From positions 1 through 64,000 of the forward strand of contig NZ_SBHN01000017.1 in the NCBI RefSeq assembly GCF_006980715.1: a DNA stretch of 64,000 nucleotides, written 5' to 3'. Positions within the stretch are counted from its first letter, which is position 1. Every line of letters begins with the position of its first letter. Positions 23,869-33,051 of the stretch are shown here, piece after piece. A program made the position numbers and the translations under genes. The notes beneath the pieces are model-generated. The model was not told where the DNA came from. It made no database searches and saw only the letters and a program-made list of their open reading frames with translations. This DNA is from Telmatospirillum sp. J64-1 (GTDB lineage: Bacteria; Pseudomonadota; Alphaproteobacteria; Rhodospirillales; Magnetospirillaceae).

Positions 23869-25555
23869 GGTGCCCGCCCGTCAGCCGGAGAGCTTCCGGG
23901 GCTCGGCACTCTATCTCGCCGGCCAGATCAAGGGGCTCTCCCCCGACCGGGTGGAGTTCGTCGAAACGCGCAACCTCTTCACTGACGACCCGCGCGCGGC
24001 CGCGGCCGTCATGGACGCGACGGCGGCCAAGTCGGTGCGCTGCAAGCAGCCGGCCTATCACTTCATGATCACCTTCGACCCGAAGGACGCGGCGGCGGGG
24101 AAGGTGACGCCGGAGGTCAAGCGGAAGGTGGCGCAGCAGGTCATCGAGCGGATGGGGCTGACGGAGCATCAGCTCCTCGTCTACAGCCACCGCGACACCG
24201 ACCACCCCCACCTGCATTTTCTGGTCAACCGTGTGCATCCCGAGAAGCACGTCGCCTACGACCGGCATCAGGACGGACGGCGCCTGACCGGCATCGTGCA
24301 GGAGCTGGCGCAGGAGCACGGCCTCAACATCCTGCGCAACCGCGAGTACGAGCGACAGCTTGGCCGGGACGTGGTGGAGGACTTCGGCCCCACCGTCTCC
24401 GACGCCGAATACTGGCAGGCGCGGCGGGAGCAGCGCGAGGCGCAGATCCCCTTCGCCAAGGACGACATTGCCGACCTGCGTCGCCGCCTGAAGGACGACT
24501 TCATCCGCGCCCGCGATTGGGATGACCTGGCCCAGCGGCTGGCCGACAAGGGCGTCACCCTGGAGCGCAAGGGGCAGGGGCTGATCCTCACCGACGGGGA
24601 GCGCTTCGCCAAGCTCTCCGATATGGGCAAGGGCGTACGCTTCCATGCCCTGGAGGAACGCTTCGCGGAGAGCTTCGACGACCACATGGCGCGTCAGGCC
24701 GCGCGCGTGGCGCAGCGGGAGCGGGGCAAGGAAGAACCGACACCCGACACGTCGGGCATGGCGCCGCCCGAGCGGCGCACGGTCGAGGGCATGTTCGCCG
24801 AGGAGCCCGACCGTGATCCGGCCGAGGCGGCGGTGCGTCGGTTCGACGAGGCCGACATGGACTTCCGCTACTGGAGCCAGATCGAGGCGTCCTACCGGTC
24901 GGCCGCCGGCAAGGTGCGCTATGCCGAGCGTCAGCAATCCTTCGCCGAGAAGCAGGTGCCCCGCGACCAGTCATGGCTTCAGAAGCGCAGCCGCAGCCTC
25001 GACGACATCCTCGGCAAGGTCTACCGCGATGCTGCCAAGGCCCGCACGCTATGGGATGACCTAGAGGAGAAGTTCGGCATCCGCGACGCCGAGCGCATGA
25101 TCGAGAAGGACCCCTTCATCCTCGGTGCCGTGCGCGGCACGCGATTGGGCGACACGCGGACGGCCGACCGAAAGGAGGCCAGGCGCTACTACCGCTACAT
25201 CATCGAGCGTCGCCGCCGGTGGCGTGACGCCAGGAACCGGCTGGAGCATACACGCTCGGAAATCGAGCAGGCGCGACGGCGGGTGAAGCAGGCCATCCGC
25301 GATTACGAGATGCTACAGCAGATTGCCGGCAGCCCGCAGGTGCTGCGGGACACCATGCTAGAGAAGATCAAGGCGCGGGCGCGGGCGCTGTCGCGCGTCA
25401 CCGAGAAGGCCATAGAGCGCAGCCGTCTGTCGGACGAGCGGCGGGAGCAGCTCCATCGCGCCTGGCGCGTGGCGAAGGAGAAGCGTCTTGAGCGGGAGCG
25501 CAAACGCGAACGAGGCCGGGCGTTCGGGCTCGACCTGAGTTTGTTCGACAAGTGA
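23858..25555 (+). CDS. MOBP-type relaxase (VirD2/MobA family)
   Basis: A 565-residue protein. The N-terminal 220 residues form a relaxase domain. The metal-binding histidine motif is HRDTDHPHLHFLVNRVHP at about residue 110, preceded by YHFMITFDPKDA. The likely nicking tyrosine lies in the first motif (FRGSALYLAGQ). The rest is long, charged and helical (many Arg/Glu) and may contact accessory factors or the coupling protein. It starts within mobC. It should cut one strand at the upstream oriT and pilot it through a mating channel. The copper operon begins 180 bp downstream. Confidence 0.9.
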   Translation: MRFKVPARQPESFRGSALYLAGQIKGLSPDRVEFVETRNLFTDDPRAAAAVMDATAAKSVRCKQPAYHFMITFDPKDAAAGKVTPEVKRKVAQQVIERMGLTEHQLLVYSHRDTDHPHLHFLVNRVHPEKHVAYDRHQDGRRLTGIVQELAQEHGLNILRNREYERQLGRDVVEDFGPTVSDAEYWQARREQREAQIPFAKDDIADLRRRLKDDFIRARDWDDLAQRLADKGVTLERKGQGLILTDGERFAKLSDMGKGVRFHALEERFAESFDDHMARQAARVAQRERGKEEPTPDTSGMAPPERRTVEGMFAEEPDRDPAEAAVRRFDEADMDFRYWSQIEASYRSAAGKVRYAERQQSFAEKQVPRDQSWLQKRSRSLDDILGKVYRDAAKARTLWDDLEEKFGIRDAERMIEKDPFILGAVRGTRLGDTRTADRKEARRYYRYIIERRRRWRDARNRLEHTRSEIEQARRRVKQAIRDYEMLQQIAGSPQVLRDTMLEKIKARARALSRVTEKAIERSRLSDERREQLHRAWRVAKEKRLERERKRERGRAFGLDLSLFDK

Positions 25556-25649
25556 CACGACGTCGCTTCTATCGTATTTTCGGTAGCATATATGAGAATT
25601 GGGCAGGATTCTGAATTGTGGCGCTGCGCTGGCGGTTTGGGCACTCGAC

Positions 25650-25663
25650 TTGATCGAGATCAA
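25650..25663. promoter_or_regulatory. FNR/FixK-type box upstream of the copper operon
   Basis: TTGATCGAGATCAA is a perfect TTGAT-N4-ATCAA palindrome, the consensus of FNR/FixK/Anr regulators. It ends 73 bp before the first gene of the copper cluster, a normal distance for an activator site. The role is inferred. Confidence 0.6.
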
Positions 25664-25736
25664 TGGCACGACGTTCACTCCGTCCCTATATTGCATATGA
25701 GTTCTATTTCCCTGTCACCAACCGGCTAGGTAGTCC

Positions 25737-26129
25737 GTGAAGCAGGCAAGGACATTTCAACGCAAAGCGGGTTCGCCCCTCGGGGTGCCGGGCTCCCGGC
25801 GTTGGCTTGCCTTTTTGCTCACTTTCGCCCTGCTCGTTACCGGGTTCTCGCATTTCGCAGTTGCCAGTCACGACGTACCGTCACCGGGGCACACTCACGA
25901 GCTCGGTTGGGTTGGTGATGACGCAGGCGATGAACCTTGCTGCCCTGATCACCGCGGCCAGCCGCATGCTGCGAATTGCGGTATGACCAGCGGGTGCTTC
26001 CTGTGCGTGCCCGTGAGCAACCCCGCCGCAACGCGTGTCTCGAAGACTGGCACGGCTCAGTGGGCGGTAGAGGCCGTCCAGTCTGGCCGTATTGCTTCGG
26101 CCCTGTTTCGCCCTCCACGAATCTCCTGA
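25737..26129 (+). CDS. Exported Cys/His-rich protein at the head of the copper operon
   Basis: A 130-residue protein from GTG. A basic N-terminus (KQARTFQRKAGS) and one hydrophobic segment (WLAFLLTFALLVTGFSHFAV) form a signal or anchor. The exported part is rich in His and Cys (HDVPSPGHTHELG, PCCPDHRGQPHAANCGM, GCFLCVPV), which would suit copper binding. It resembles the short DUF2946-like proteins seen near copper genes. It is the first gene after the FNR-type box. Confidence 0.6.
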   Translation: MKQARTFQRKAGSPLGVPGSRRWLAFLLTFALLVTGFSHFAVASHDVPSPGHTHELGWVGDDAGDEPCCPDHRGQPHAANCGMTSGCFLCVPVSNPAATRVSKTGTAQWAVEAVQSGRIASALFRPPRIS

Positions 26130-26225
26130 ACGTCTGATGCGGTGCGCTTCGTCTGAAGCGCGCTGAAAGCGCTGTCTGGCTGCGCCTAGCCGGTCCGCCC
26201 GTCACGTTAAGGAGGTTGCTACCTT

Positions 26226-27731
26226 ATGCAATATACATCCCGTCGCCAGTTTCTGGCGTCAGTTGCCGCGACAAGTGCACTCGTCGCCGCGCCGTCACTG
26301 CTGTTCCCGACCCGTGCCGCCCTGGCAGCCTCCGCTTCGACGATCCGGGTGGATACCCGAGTCATAGAGGTGAACGGGCGCGCGGCCACCGTCTTCGGCC
26401 TTACCCAGCCCGACGGCACCCATGGCCTCGTTACAGAAGCTGGTCAGCGGTTCCGGGTCCGGCTTGAGAACCGGCTCGACGAAGAAACGCTCATCCATTG
26501 GCATGGGCTCACGCCACCCTGGCAGCAGGATGGCGTGCCGCAACTTTCGCAGCCGCCGCTCGCCCCCGGCGCGGCTTACGATTACGACTTCCCGCTGGAC
26601 CGGCCCGGTACCAACTGGATGCATTCGCACCACGGGCTTCAGGAGCAGCGCCTGATGGCAGCGCCACTGATCGTCCGCGACCCGGCCGAGGCAGGTACCG
26701 ACATCCAAGATGTCGTGGTCCTGTTCCACGATTTCACCTTCCGGGACCCCGACGAGATTCTCGCAGGGCTCAGGGGCGGCGGCCATGGCGGCGCCGGACA
26801 CGTAGCTGCCGAACACCGGCCTGGCCTGCTGCGCCGCATGATGGAAACCGTGATGCCCATGCGCGGCATGGATCACGGAGCCGGCCATGGCGGCATGGAC
26901 CATGGCGCCATGGGCGCGGGCATGGTGCACCTGCACGACGTGGACTACGACGCCTTTCTCGCCAACGACCGGACCCTGGACGACCCGGAGGTGTTCCGCG
27001 TCGAACGCGGCGGCCGTGTCCGCCTGCGCCTGATCAACGGCGCGACGGCAACCAATTTCTGGTTGGACCTGGGCCGTCTCGAAGGCCGCCTGGTAGCGGT
27101 CGACGGGATGCCGGTTGCCCCGGTCACCGGGCGGCGATTCGAATTCGCAATCGCGCAGAGGCTCGACATTCTCCTCGACCTGCCGGCGGGCGAAGGGACG
27201 TGGCCCGTCTTCGCCGTACGGGAAGGCGAACGGGCGCGCACGGGATTCATTCTGGCAACGCCACGTGGCACCGTCGAAAGGGTCGCCGGCGATGCCGCGG
27301 AGCCGGTCCAAGCGGTCGGGCTTGCTCTCGAACGGAGGTTACGAGCCACGCAGCCCTTGGCGCTGCAGGAGGCAGACCGTCGTCACACTGTGACCATCAC
27401 CGAGGCGCCGGGCTACATCTGGATGCTGAACGGCGCTTCTCATGGCGATCACGCCCCTCTGGACGTGCGCGCGGGCGAGCGGGTCGAGATCACGTTCAAC
27501 GACCAGACCACCATGGCCCACCCGATGCACCTGCACGGGCATCATTTCCAGGTGGTGGCGATAAACGGCGAACGCTTCGCAGGCGCGGTGCGCGATACCG
27601 TGCTCGTGCCCGCGAGGGGCAGCGTCACCATCGCCTTTGACGCGACAAACCCCGGTAAGTGGGCGCTGCACTGCCACCACCTCTATCACATGGCGGGCGG
27701 CATGATGACCACGGTCGAATACGACACATAG
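26226..27731 (+). CDS. copA: Multicopper oxidase, copper-tolerance type
   Basis: A 501-residue protein with AAGGAGGT upstream. It has a twin-arginine signal (SRRQFLASVAATSALVAA). Cupredoxin copper ligands are all present: HWHG (about residue 91), HSHHG, HPMHLHGHHF (about 430) and HCHHLYHMAGGM (about 481). A central Met/His-rich insert (MRGMDHGAGHGGMDHGAMGAGM) matches the copper-sequestering loop of CopA/PcoA. It should oxidise Cu(I) to the less toxic Cu(II) in the periplasm. It is shorter than Pseudomonas CopA but complete. CopB is absent. Confidence 0.93.
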   Translation: MQYTSRRQFLASVAATSALVAAPSLLFPTRAALAASASTIRVDTRVIEVNGRAATVFGLTQPDGTHGLVTEAGQRFRVRLENRLDEETLIHWHGLTPPWQQDGVPQLSQPPLAPGAAYDYDFPLDRPGTNWMHSHHGLQEQRLMAAPLIVRDPAEAGTDIQDVVVLFHDFTFRDPDEILAGLRGGGHGGAGHVAAEHRPGLLRRMMETVMPMRGMDHGAGHGGMDHGAMGAGMVHLHDVDYDAFLANDRTLDDPEVFRVERGGRVRLRLINGATATNFWLDLGRLEGRLVAVDGMPVAPVTGRRFEFAIAQRLDILLDLPAGEGTWPVFAVREGERARTGFILATPRGTVERVAGDAAEPVQAVGLALERRLRATQPLALQEADRRHTVTITEAPGYIWMLNGASHGDHAPLDVRAGERVEITFNDQTTMAHPMHLHGHHFQVVAINGERFAGAVRDTVLVPARGSVTIAFDATNPGKWALHCHHLYHMAGGMMTTVEYDT

Positions 27732-27882
27732 AAACGGGGGCGGAAGGCCGCAGCGGCGGTTCGTCTTGTTCTCGGTAGCTGCGGGGTGCGGGCGATGTTG
27801 GCAGCAGTTTCGTAGACATCCTAAGAGCAACCACCGGTCAATGCCAGAACTGCCGACAGACATAGAATGATGAGAAACGACA

Positions 27883-28731
27883 ATGGATGAAAACGTACCT
27901 GAGCTTGCTCGCCCGCGAGGCAGTGGTCGCGGCAGATCGCGATTGCCGAAAATTTTGGTGAAAAACACGGCGATGCGGCATGTTCTGATCATTCTTGCCG
28001 CTGTCCTGCTGGTCGCTCTGTTCGGGCTGGTCCATCAACAGTGGAGCCCGATGCATCGCTGGAACAGGGCTACCGCCGACGCCTCCATCGTAATGTTGTC
28101 GATGACCATGGCACTGGGGCCGCTGGCAAAGCTGTGGCCGGCATGGGGACGCCTCTTGCCGTTTCGGCGGGAACTGGGCGTCCACGCGGTGCTACTGGCG
28201 TTCATTCACACCGCCATCATCCTGGATGGCTGGGTTGAATGGGACCTGGCACGGCTGGTCGGCTTCGAGTTCCATCCCGGTCTTGGACATTACGTGATGG
28301 TGCAGCACGGCTTCGGGCTGGCAAACCTCGTCGGCGTCCTGGCGCTCGGCTACGGCCTCATCCTCGTCGTCACGTCCAATGACCGCGCCTTGCGTTTCCT
28401 TGGCGGGCCAGTGTGGAAGTTCGTGCAGCGAGGCGCTTATGTCCTCTGGGTGCTTGTCGTGGCCCATACCGCGTATTTCCTGTTCATGCATTTTCTGGAC
28501 TTTCACCGCCCGACGCCTCCCACCAACCCTCTGCAGTGGCCGTTTACTCTGCTCGTGTTGCTGATTCTCGTACTCCGCTGGACCGCTTCTATCCGTTCGT
28601 GGCGCGGCAGGCGGCCCGCAGATGGGTATAGCGGCTACCGTCTCGGAGCGGGCGCCTCCAGCGTGAATGACCGGAGCGCTTCGCGTCTGAAGTTCGGCGC
28701 AGAATTAAACCATGGAAAGCAAAGCGCATGA
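27883..28731 (+). CDS. Ferric-reductase-like haem membrane protein (MsrQ/YedZ-like)
   Basis: A 282-residue protein; ATG at 27883 is used, though ATG at 27973 (MRHVLIILAAV) is plausible because the first 30 residues are hydrophilic. About six membrane helices follow, with paired histidines suitable for haem (FRRELGVHAVLLAFIHTAIILDGW and LVVAHTAYFLFMHFLDFH), as in ferric-reductase-like transmembrane proteins. It may pass electrons to a periplasmic partner in the copper operon. Its stop overlaps the start of the next gene (ATGA). Confidence 0.78.
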   Translation: MDENVPELARPRGSGRGRSRLPKILVKNTAMRHVLIILAAVLLVALFGLVHQQWSPMHRWNRATADASIVMLSMTMALGPLAKLWPAWGRLLPFRRELGVHAVLLAFIHTAIILDGWVEWDLARLVGFEFHPGLGHYVMVQHGFGLANLVGVLALGYGLILVVTSNDRALRFLGGPVWKFVQRGAYVLWVLVVAHTAYFLFMHFLDFHRPTPPTNPLQWPFTLLVLLILVLRWTASIRSWRGRRPADGYSGYRLGAGASSVNDRSASRLKFGAELNHGKQSA

Positions 28732-28958
28732 CAAAGACGTCACAAACTGAGAGGGGATTCTTCCGCCTGACGCGAAGTCATCTGCTCTGGATTTGCCCAA
28801 TCGTCGGGCTGATGGCCGGCGTCGCCATCCTCTGGCTTTTCGGGATTGGCCTTTGGACCGTGGTCGCTTTCCTGTTCCTGATTGCGTGCCCTCTCGTCGT
28901 CGCGTGGGTCCTGGTGATCGACCGGCAGGAAAACAGAACATCGAGGAAAGAGCCATGA
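28728..28958 (+). CDS. Small two-helix membrane protein of the copper operon
   Basis: A 76-residue protein overlapping its neighbours by 4 bp on each side, so it is translationally coupled. It has two hydrophobic helices (LLWICPIVGLMAGVAILWLFGIGLW and TVVAFLFLIACPLVVAWVLVI) and charged ends. No metal motif beyond two isolated cysteines. It could be a small partner of the following copper ATPase. Confidence 0.7.
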   Translation: MTKTSQTERGFFRLTRSHLLWICPIVGLMAGVAILWLFGIGLWTVVAFLFLIACPLVVAWVLVIDRQENRTSRKEP

Positions 28959-31483
28959 ACGACAGACGCACACGAGAGGCCGCAGGAAAAGCCACCGTAA
29001 GCGCCGCGCACCTTATCGTCCCAGGCATGGGGAGCGACCATTGCGCCGGTTTGGTTTCCACCTCACTCAGGCGCCTTGAGGGCGTAGCGAACATCCGCAC
29101 GAACATCGCCAATCATCGCGTCGATGTGGTGTTCGATCCTGGGCGGCTCGATCTCGACGGCCTCAAGACCGCCGTCGAAAAGGCCGGCTACGATGTCGCC
29201 CGGGCGGAGAGCGACGAAGCCCAAGGTGTGCATGTCGTTCGCCTCACTGTCCCCGGCATGGGGAGCGATCACTGTGCGGGCCTCGTGTCCGGTTCGATCA
29301 GGCGACTTCCCGGTATCGCCGATGTGGGAACCAATATCGGTAACCATCGGGTCACCGTGCAATTCGATTCCACCAGCACCGATGCAGCCGCCATAAAGGC
29401 AGCCATCGAGCGAGCGGGCTATGACGTGGAGGCGGTCGAGGAAGGCCGCAGCTCGGCGAGGGCGCCGGTGGCCGACGACGTCGAGGAGCGGTACCTCGCG
29501 ACGGCCTGGAAACGGCTGTGGATCGCGGCGGTGCCGACGACCCTGATCATGTTGATCATGGGACCGCACATGTTCTGGCAGCCGATCCCGGGCTATCTGG
29601 CGATCGTCGCCGTCCTCGCCTTCCCCGTCGTGTTCCTTTACGGCGGTTTTGCAACGCACCGCTCAGCATGGCGCTCGCTGACCAACCGCACGGCCAACAT
29701 GGACGTGCTCATCTCGATGGGCAGTCTGCCGCCGTATTTCATCGGCTTGGTCGGCTTCGTCTATCCGATGACCTCGTTCATCGAGATGGCGGCCACGATC
29801 ATGACGTTTCATCTGCTCGGCCGCTATCTGGAGACCCGCGCCAAAGGTCGGGCCAGCCAGGCGATCAAGCGACTGATCACCATGGGTGCCAAGACCGCCT
29901 CGGTGCTGCGCGACGGTCAGGAAGTCGAGGTGCCCGTTTCCGAGCTCCAGGCCGGCGACATCATGGTGGTGCGCCCCGGCGCGAAGGTGCCGACCGATGG
30001 CGAGATCGTCGAGGGCAACAGCCATCTGGACGAATCCATCGCCACCGGCGAGTCCGTGCCGGTCGAGAAAGGACCAGGCGACGCCGTCATTGGGGCGACC
30101 ATCAACAAGGAGGGGCTGCTCAGGGTGCGCGCGACGAAAGTCGGTGCCGACACGTTCCTGTCGCAGGTCATCCGACTTGTCGAAGAAGCGCAGGGCTCCA
30201 AGGTACCCATCCAAGAATTCGCCGACCGCATCACCGGCTACTTCGTCCCCGCCGTCATTCTGATCAGCCTCGCCAGTCTGGCAATATGGCTTGCCTTCGG
30301 TGAGAGCCTTCGCCCGATCCTGCTCTGGGGAGCGACCTTCCTTCCCTGGGTCAACCCCGAGCTGACGCCACTCCTTGTCGGCGTCCTGGCTTCGGTGGCC
30401 GTGCTCGTGATCGCGTGCCCGTGTGCCCTCGGACTCGCGACGCCGACCGCGATCATGGTGGGCAGTGGGCTTGGCGCTGAGCGCGGCGTGCTGATCCGTT
30501 CCGGTGAAGCCATCCAGACCCTGAAGGACATCAAGGCCGTGGTGCTGGATAAGACCGGCACCATCACCAAGGGGAAGCCGTCGCTCACCGATGTCTCGGC
30601 CATGGAAGGGTTCGACGAGGCGGAAGTCCTGCGGGCGGCGGCGTCCGTCGAAGCCGGGTCGGAACACCCCCTCGGTCAGGCCATCGTTACCGGCGCGCGC
30701 GAACGCGGGCTGGACGTCCCCGAAGTTACCGAGTTCAAGGCAATCACCGCTCGCGGTGTCGAGGGGAAAGTCGATGGCCGCCATGTCCGGGTCGGCAGCC
30801 GGCGGCTTCTGAACGAGGCTGGGATAGAGCTTGGAGACCTCGACGAACGGCTGACGCAGCTCGAAACCACGGGCAAGACCGCCATGCTGGTCGCCATCGG
30901 CGACCGCGCTGCGGGCCTGGTGGCAGTCGCCGACACGATCAAGGAAGACTCCAGGGCCGCCATCGCGGCGATGCACGAACTTGGCATCCATGTCGTCATG
31001 ATCACCGGCGACAACGAGCGCACGGCGAGGCATGTCGCCTCCCAAGTCGGCATCGACGAGGTGCAGGCGGGCGTGCTGCCCGAAGGCAAGGTCGCAGCGA
31101 TCCGCGAACTCCAATCGCGTTACGGCGACAGGGTGGCGATGGTCGGCGATGGGATTAACGATGCTCCCGCGTTGAAGCAGGCCAATGTCGGCATTGCTAT
31201 CGGCGCCGGTGCCGATGTCGCCATCGAGGCGGCCGACGTGACCCTCGTTAAGGGTGAGCTTACCAAAGCCGTCGAAGCCATTCGTCTCTCCAAGGCGACA
31301 TTCTCGAAGATCGTCCAGAACCTTTTCTGGGCCTGGTTCTACAACGTCGCCGCGATCCCGATCGCCGCGCTCGGGCTGCTGCACCCGATGATCGGCGTGG
31401 TCGCCATGACCGCGAGCTCGCTCTCGGTCATCGGCAACTCGCTGCTGCTGAAGCGCACCAGGCTGGAGGTCCACAAACCATGA
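28955..31483 (+). CDS. copA: Cu(I)-exporting P1B-type ATPase with non-canonical HMA domains
   Basis: An 842-residue protein from the ATG at 28955. Two N-terminal HMA-like domains (GMGSDHCAG near residues 23 and 100) keep only the second cysteine of the usual CxxC, with Asp-His before it. The remainder is a standard copper pump: eight membrane helices, CPCALGLATPTA (about 486), DKTGT (phosphorylated Asp, about 531), GSEHPLG, GDGINDAPAL (about 730), FYN and MTASSLSVIGNS in the last helices. These motifs indicate group 1B-1 Cu(I) export to the periplasm, feeding the oxidase encoded upstream. Confidence 0.94.
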   Translation: MNDRRTREAAGKATVSAAHLIVPGMGSDHCAGLVSTSLRRLEGVANIRTNIANHRVDVVFDPGRLDLDGLKTAVEKAGYDVARAESDEAQGVHVVRLTVPGMGSDHCAGLVSGSIRRLPGIADVGTNIGNHRVTVQFDSTSTDAAAIKAAIERAGYDVEAVEEGRSSARAPVADDVEERYLATAWKRLWIAAVPTTLIMLIMGPHMFWQPIPGYLAIVAVLAFPVVFLYGGFATHRSAWRSLTNRTANMDVLISMGSLPPYFIGLVGFVYPMTSFIEMAATIMTFHLLGRYLETRAKGRASQAIKRLITMGAKTASVLRDGQEVEVPVSELQAGDIMVVRPGAKVPTDGEIVEGNSHLDESIATGESVPVEKGPGDAVIGATINKEGLLRVRATKVGADTFLSQVIRLVEEAQGSKVPIQEFADRITGYFVPAVILISLASLAIWLAFGESLRPILLWGATFLPWVNPELTPLLVGVLASVAVLVIACPCALGLATPTAIMVGSGLGAERGVLIRSGEAIQTLKDIKAVVLDKTGTITKGKPSLTDVSAMEGFDEAEVLRAAASVEAGSEHPLGQAIVTGARERGLDVPEVTEFKAITARGVEGKVDGRHVRVGSRRLLNEAGIELGDLDERLTQLETTGKTAMLVAIGDRAAGLVAVADTIKEDSRAAIAAMHELGIHVVMITGDNERTARHVASQVGIDEVQAGVLPEGKVAAIRELQSRYGDRVAMVGDGINDAPALKQANVGIAIGAGADVAIEAADVTLVKGELTKAVEAIRLSKATFSKIVQNLFWAWFYNVAAIPIAALGLLHPMIGVVAMTASSLSVIGNSLLLKRTRLEVHKP

Positions 31484-31728
31484 CGCACGATCATTCGCAC
31501 CGAGATTCGAACCAGAACGAAGTCCGCAAGCGGCCGTTTCTGAACACACCGGCGGGATTTGCGCTCTGCGTGTTCCTGGCCGTCGCCGGGGTCTTGCTCT
31601 GGATCGAACATCGCGCCCATATCCTCGGCGCCCTGCCGCTTCTGCTCCCACTGGCCATCTGCCTCGGCATGCACTTCTTCATGCATCGGGGCCACGGTGG
31701 ACACGGCGGGGGGCGCCATGAACGGTGA
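31480..31728 (+). CDS. DUF2933-like small membrane protein
   Basis: An 82-residue protein, coupled to the ATPase gene by an ATGA overlap. A His-rich N-terminus (MTHDHSHRDSNQ), two membrane helices (GFALCVFLAVAGVLLWI and ALPLLLPLAICLGMHFFM) and a His/Gly-rich tail (HRGHGGHGGGRHER) match DUF2933 proteins that accompany copper pumps. The histidines could bind copper. Confidence 0.8.
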   Translation: MTHDHSHRDSNQNEVRKRPFLNTPAGFALCVFLAVAGVLLWIEHRAHILGALPLLLPLAICLGMHFFMHRGHGGHGGGRHER

Positions 31729-32374
31729 TCTTCCCGCCTATGGCCTGTGGCTTCTGGTGGCGGTCAACGCCGGGATTTTTATCCTGTTCGCCTTCAGCTT
31801 CTTCAAACCGAAGACGGCACGCGACTGGCGAACATTGGGCGCTTTCTCCGCCTTTATCGTGGCGCTCTTCGTTGAGATGTACGGCTTTCCGCTGACACTC
31901 TACCTGCTCGCCGGCTGGCTCGGCACCCGGTTTCCGGCACTGGATCCCATGTCCCACGATGCCGGCCATCTCTGGCCCGCGATCTTCGGCTGGTCGATGG
32001 ATCCCCATTGGTCGCCCTTCCATCTGCTCAGCTTCGTCTTCATCGGCGGCGGCTTCATCCTCATCGCGACCGCCTGGCGGGTGCTGCATGAAGCGCAGCG
32101 CGAAGGGAGACTGGCGACCACAGGTCCCTATGCGCGTCTTCGCCACCCCCAGTACGCCGGGTTCGCGCTGATCATGATCGGCTTCTTCCTGCAATGGCCG
32201 ACGCTGGTCACCGGCCTGATGCTGCCGGTCCTGCTCGTCATGTACTGGCGCCTCGCCAAGCGTGAGGAACGCGAGGTCGAAGCGGCCTTCGGCGAGGCAT
32301 ACCGGCACTACGCCAGAAGCGTACCTGCGTTTCTGCCGCGCTTGGGCAGCCTGTCGACTGGCGGAGCGCCATGA
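31718..32374 (+). CDS. Isoprenylcysteine methyltransferase-like membrane protein
   Basis: A 218-residue protein overlapping the previous gene by 11 bp. It has about five membrane helices and the C-terminal motif GPYARLRHPQYAGFALIMIGFFLQWPT, followed by YWRLAKREEREVEAAFGEAYRHYARSVPAFLP. This is the signature of the ICMT/PEMT-type (isoprenylcysteine methyltransferase-like) family common in metal-resistance clusters. Its substrate is unknown. Confidence 0.85.
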   Translation: MNGDLPAYGLWLLVAVNAGIFILFAFSFFKPKTARDWRTLGAFSAFIVALFVEMYGFPLTLYLLAGWLGTRFPALDPMSHDAGHLWPAIFGWSMDPHWSPFHLLSFVFIGGGFILIATAWRVLHEAQREGRLATTGPYARLRHPQYAGFALIMIGFFLQWPTLVTGLMLPVLLVMYWRLAKREEREVEAAFGEAYRHYARSVPAFLPRLGSLSTGGAP

Positions 32375-32418
32375 CTGCACAACCCCAAAGCTTCTCATCC
32401 CAACCAGGAGTACGAGCC

Positions 32419-33039
32419 ATGAAAACCAACCCAACCCTATCCATTCTGTTCGCCAGCCTGTTGTTCGTCGGCACGGCAACGGCCGCCGTTGCACAAACCG
32501 GCAGCCAGGATCACGACGCGCACCATCCGGCGGAAACCCAGGCTGCCCCCGCTGCGCCGACAGGAGACGTGCCGCCGCCCGCAGGCATGCAAGGCGGCAT
32601 GCCCGGCATGGGCATGATGACGCCCGAGATGATGCAGATGATGCAGCGCATGATGGGCGGAATGCAGGGCCGCGGCATGCCGGAAGGCGGCATGGGCCAG
32701 GGCATGACGGGTCAGATGCCGATGGCCGGCGGCATGATGATGTGCCCGATGATGCAGATGATGGGCGCGCGCTCGGGGATGGACATGCAATCCATGATGG
32801 GAGCCGCGATGCTCTATGGGATGCCCCACGGCAATGCCGAAGAAATGACGCCTGAGCGTGTACGCACATTTCTGGAGCAACGCCTGGAACAGCACGGCAA
32901 TCCGCGCCTCAAACTCGGTGAGATCGCGAGCGCTGCCGACGGAAGCATCACGGCCGAGATCGTTACCGTGGATGGCTCGCTGGTGCAGAAGCTGGCCTTC
33001 AACCGCTATCCGGGCCTGTTCCGGCAAATCACCGAATAG
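32419..33039 (+). CDS. Methionine-rich periplasmic copper-binding protein
   Basis: A 206-residue protein from the ATG at 32419 with AGGAG upstream; the open frame starts earlier at 32371. The signal peptide (MKTNPTLSILFASLLFVGTATAAVAQ) is followed by a His-containing stretch (QDHDAHH) and a long Met/Gly region (MGMMTPEMMQMMQRMMGGMQG and similar) with about thirty methionines, well suited to bind Cu(I). The C-terminus (TPERVRTFLEQRLEQHGNPRLKLG) is ordered. It likely buffers periplasmic copper. Confidence 0.82.
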   Translation: MKTNPTLSILFASLLFVGTATAAVAQTGSQDHDAHHPAETQAAPAAPTGDVPPPAGMQGGMPGMGMMTPEMMQMMQRMMGGMQGRGMPEGGMGQGMTGQMPMAGGMMMCPMMQMMGARSGMDMQSMMGAAMLYGMPHGNAEEMTPERVRTFLEQRLEQHGNPRLKLGEIASAADGSITAEIVTVDGSLVQKLAFNRYPGLFRQITE

Positions 33040-33051
33040 GCGTGCTGCCGG

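Noticed and set aside
29663-31651. 662-codon leftward frame opposite the copper ATPase
   Set aside because: Shadow frame; the ATPase motifs on the plus strand are unambiguous.
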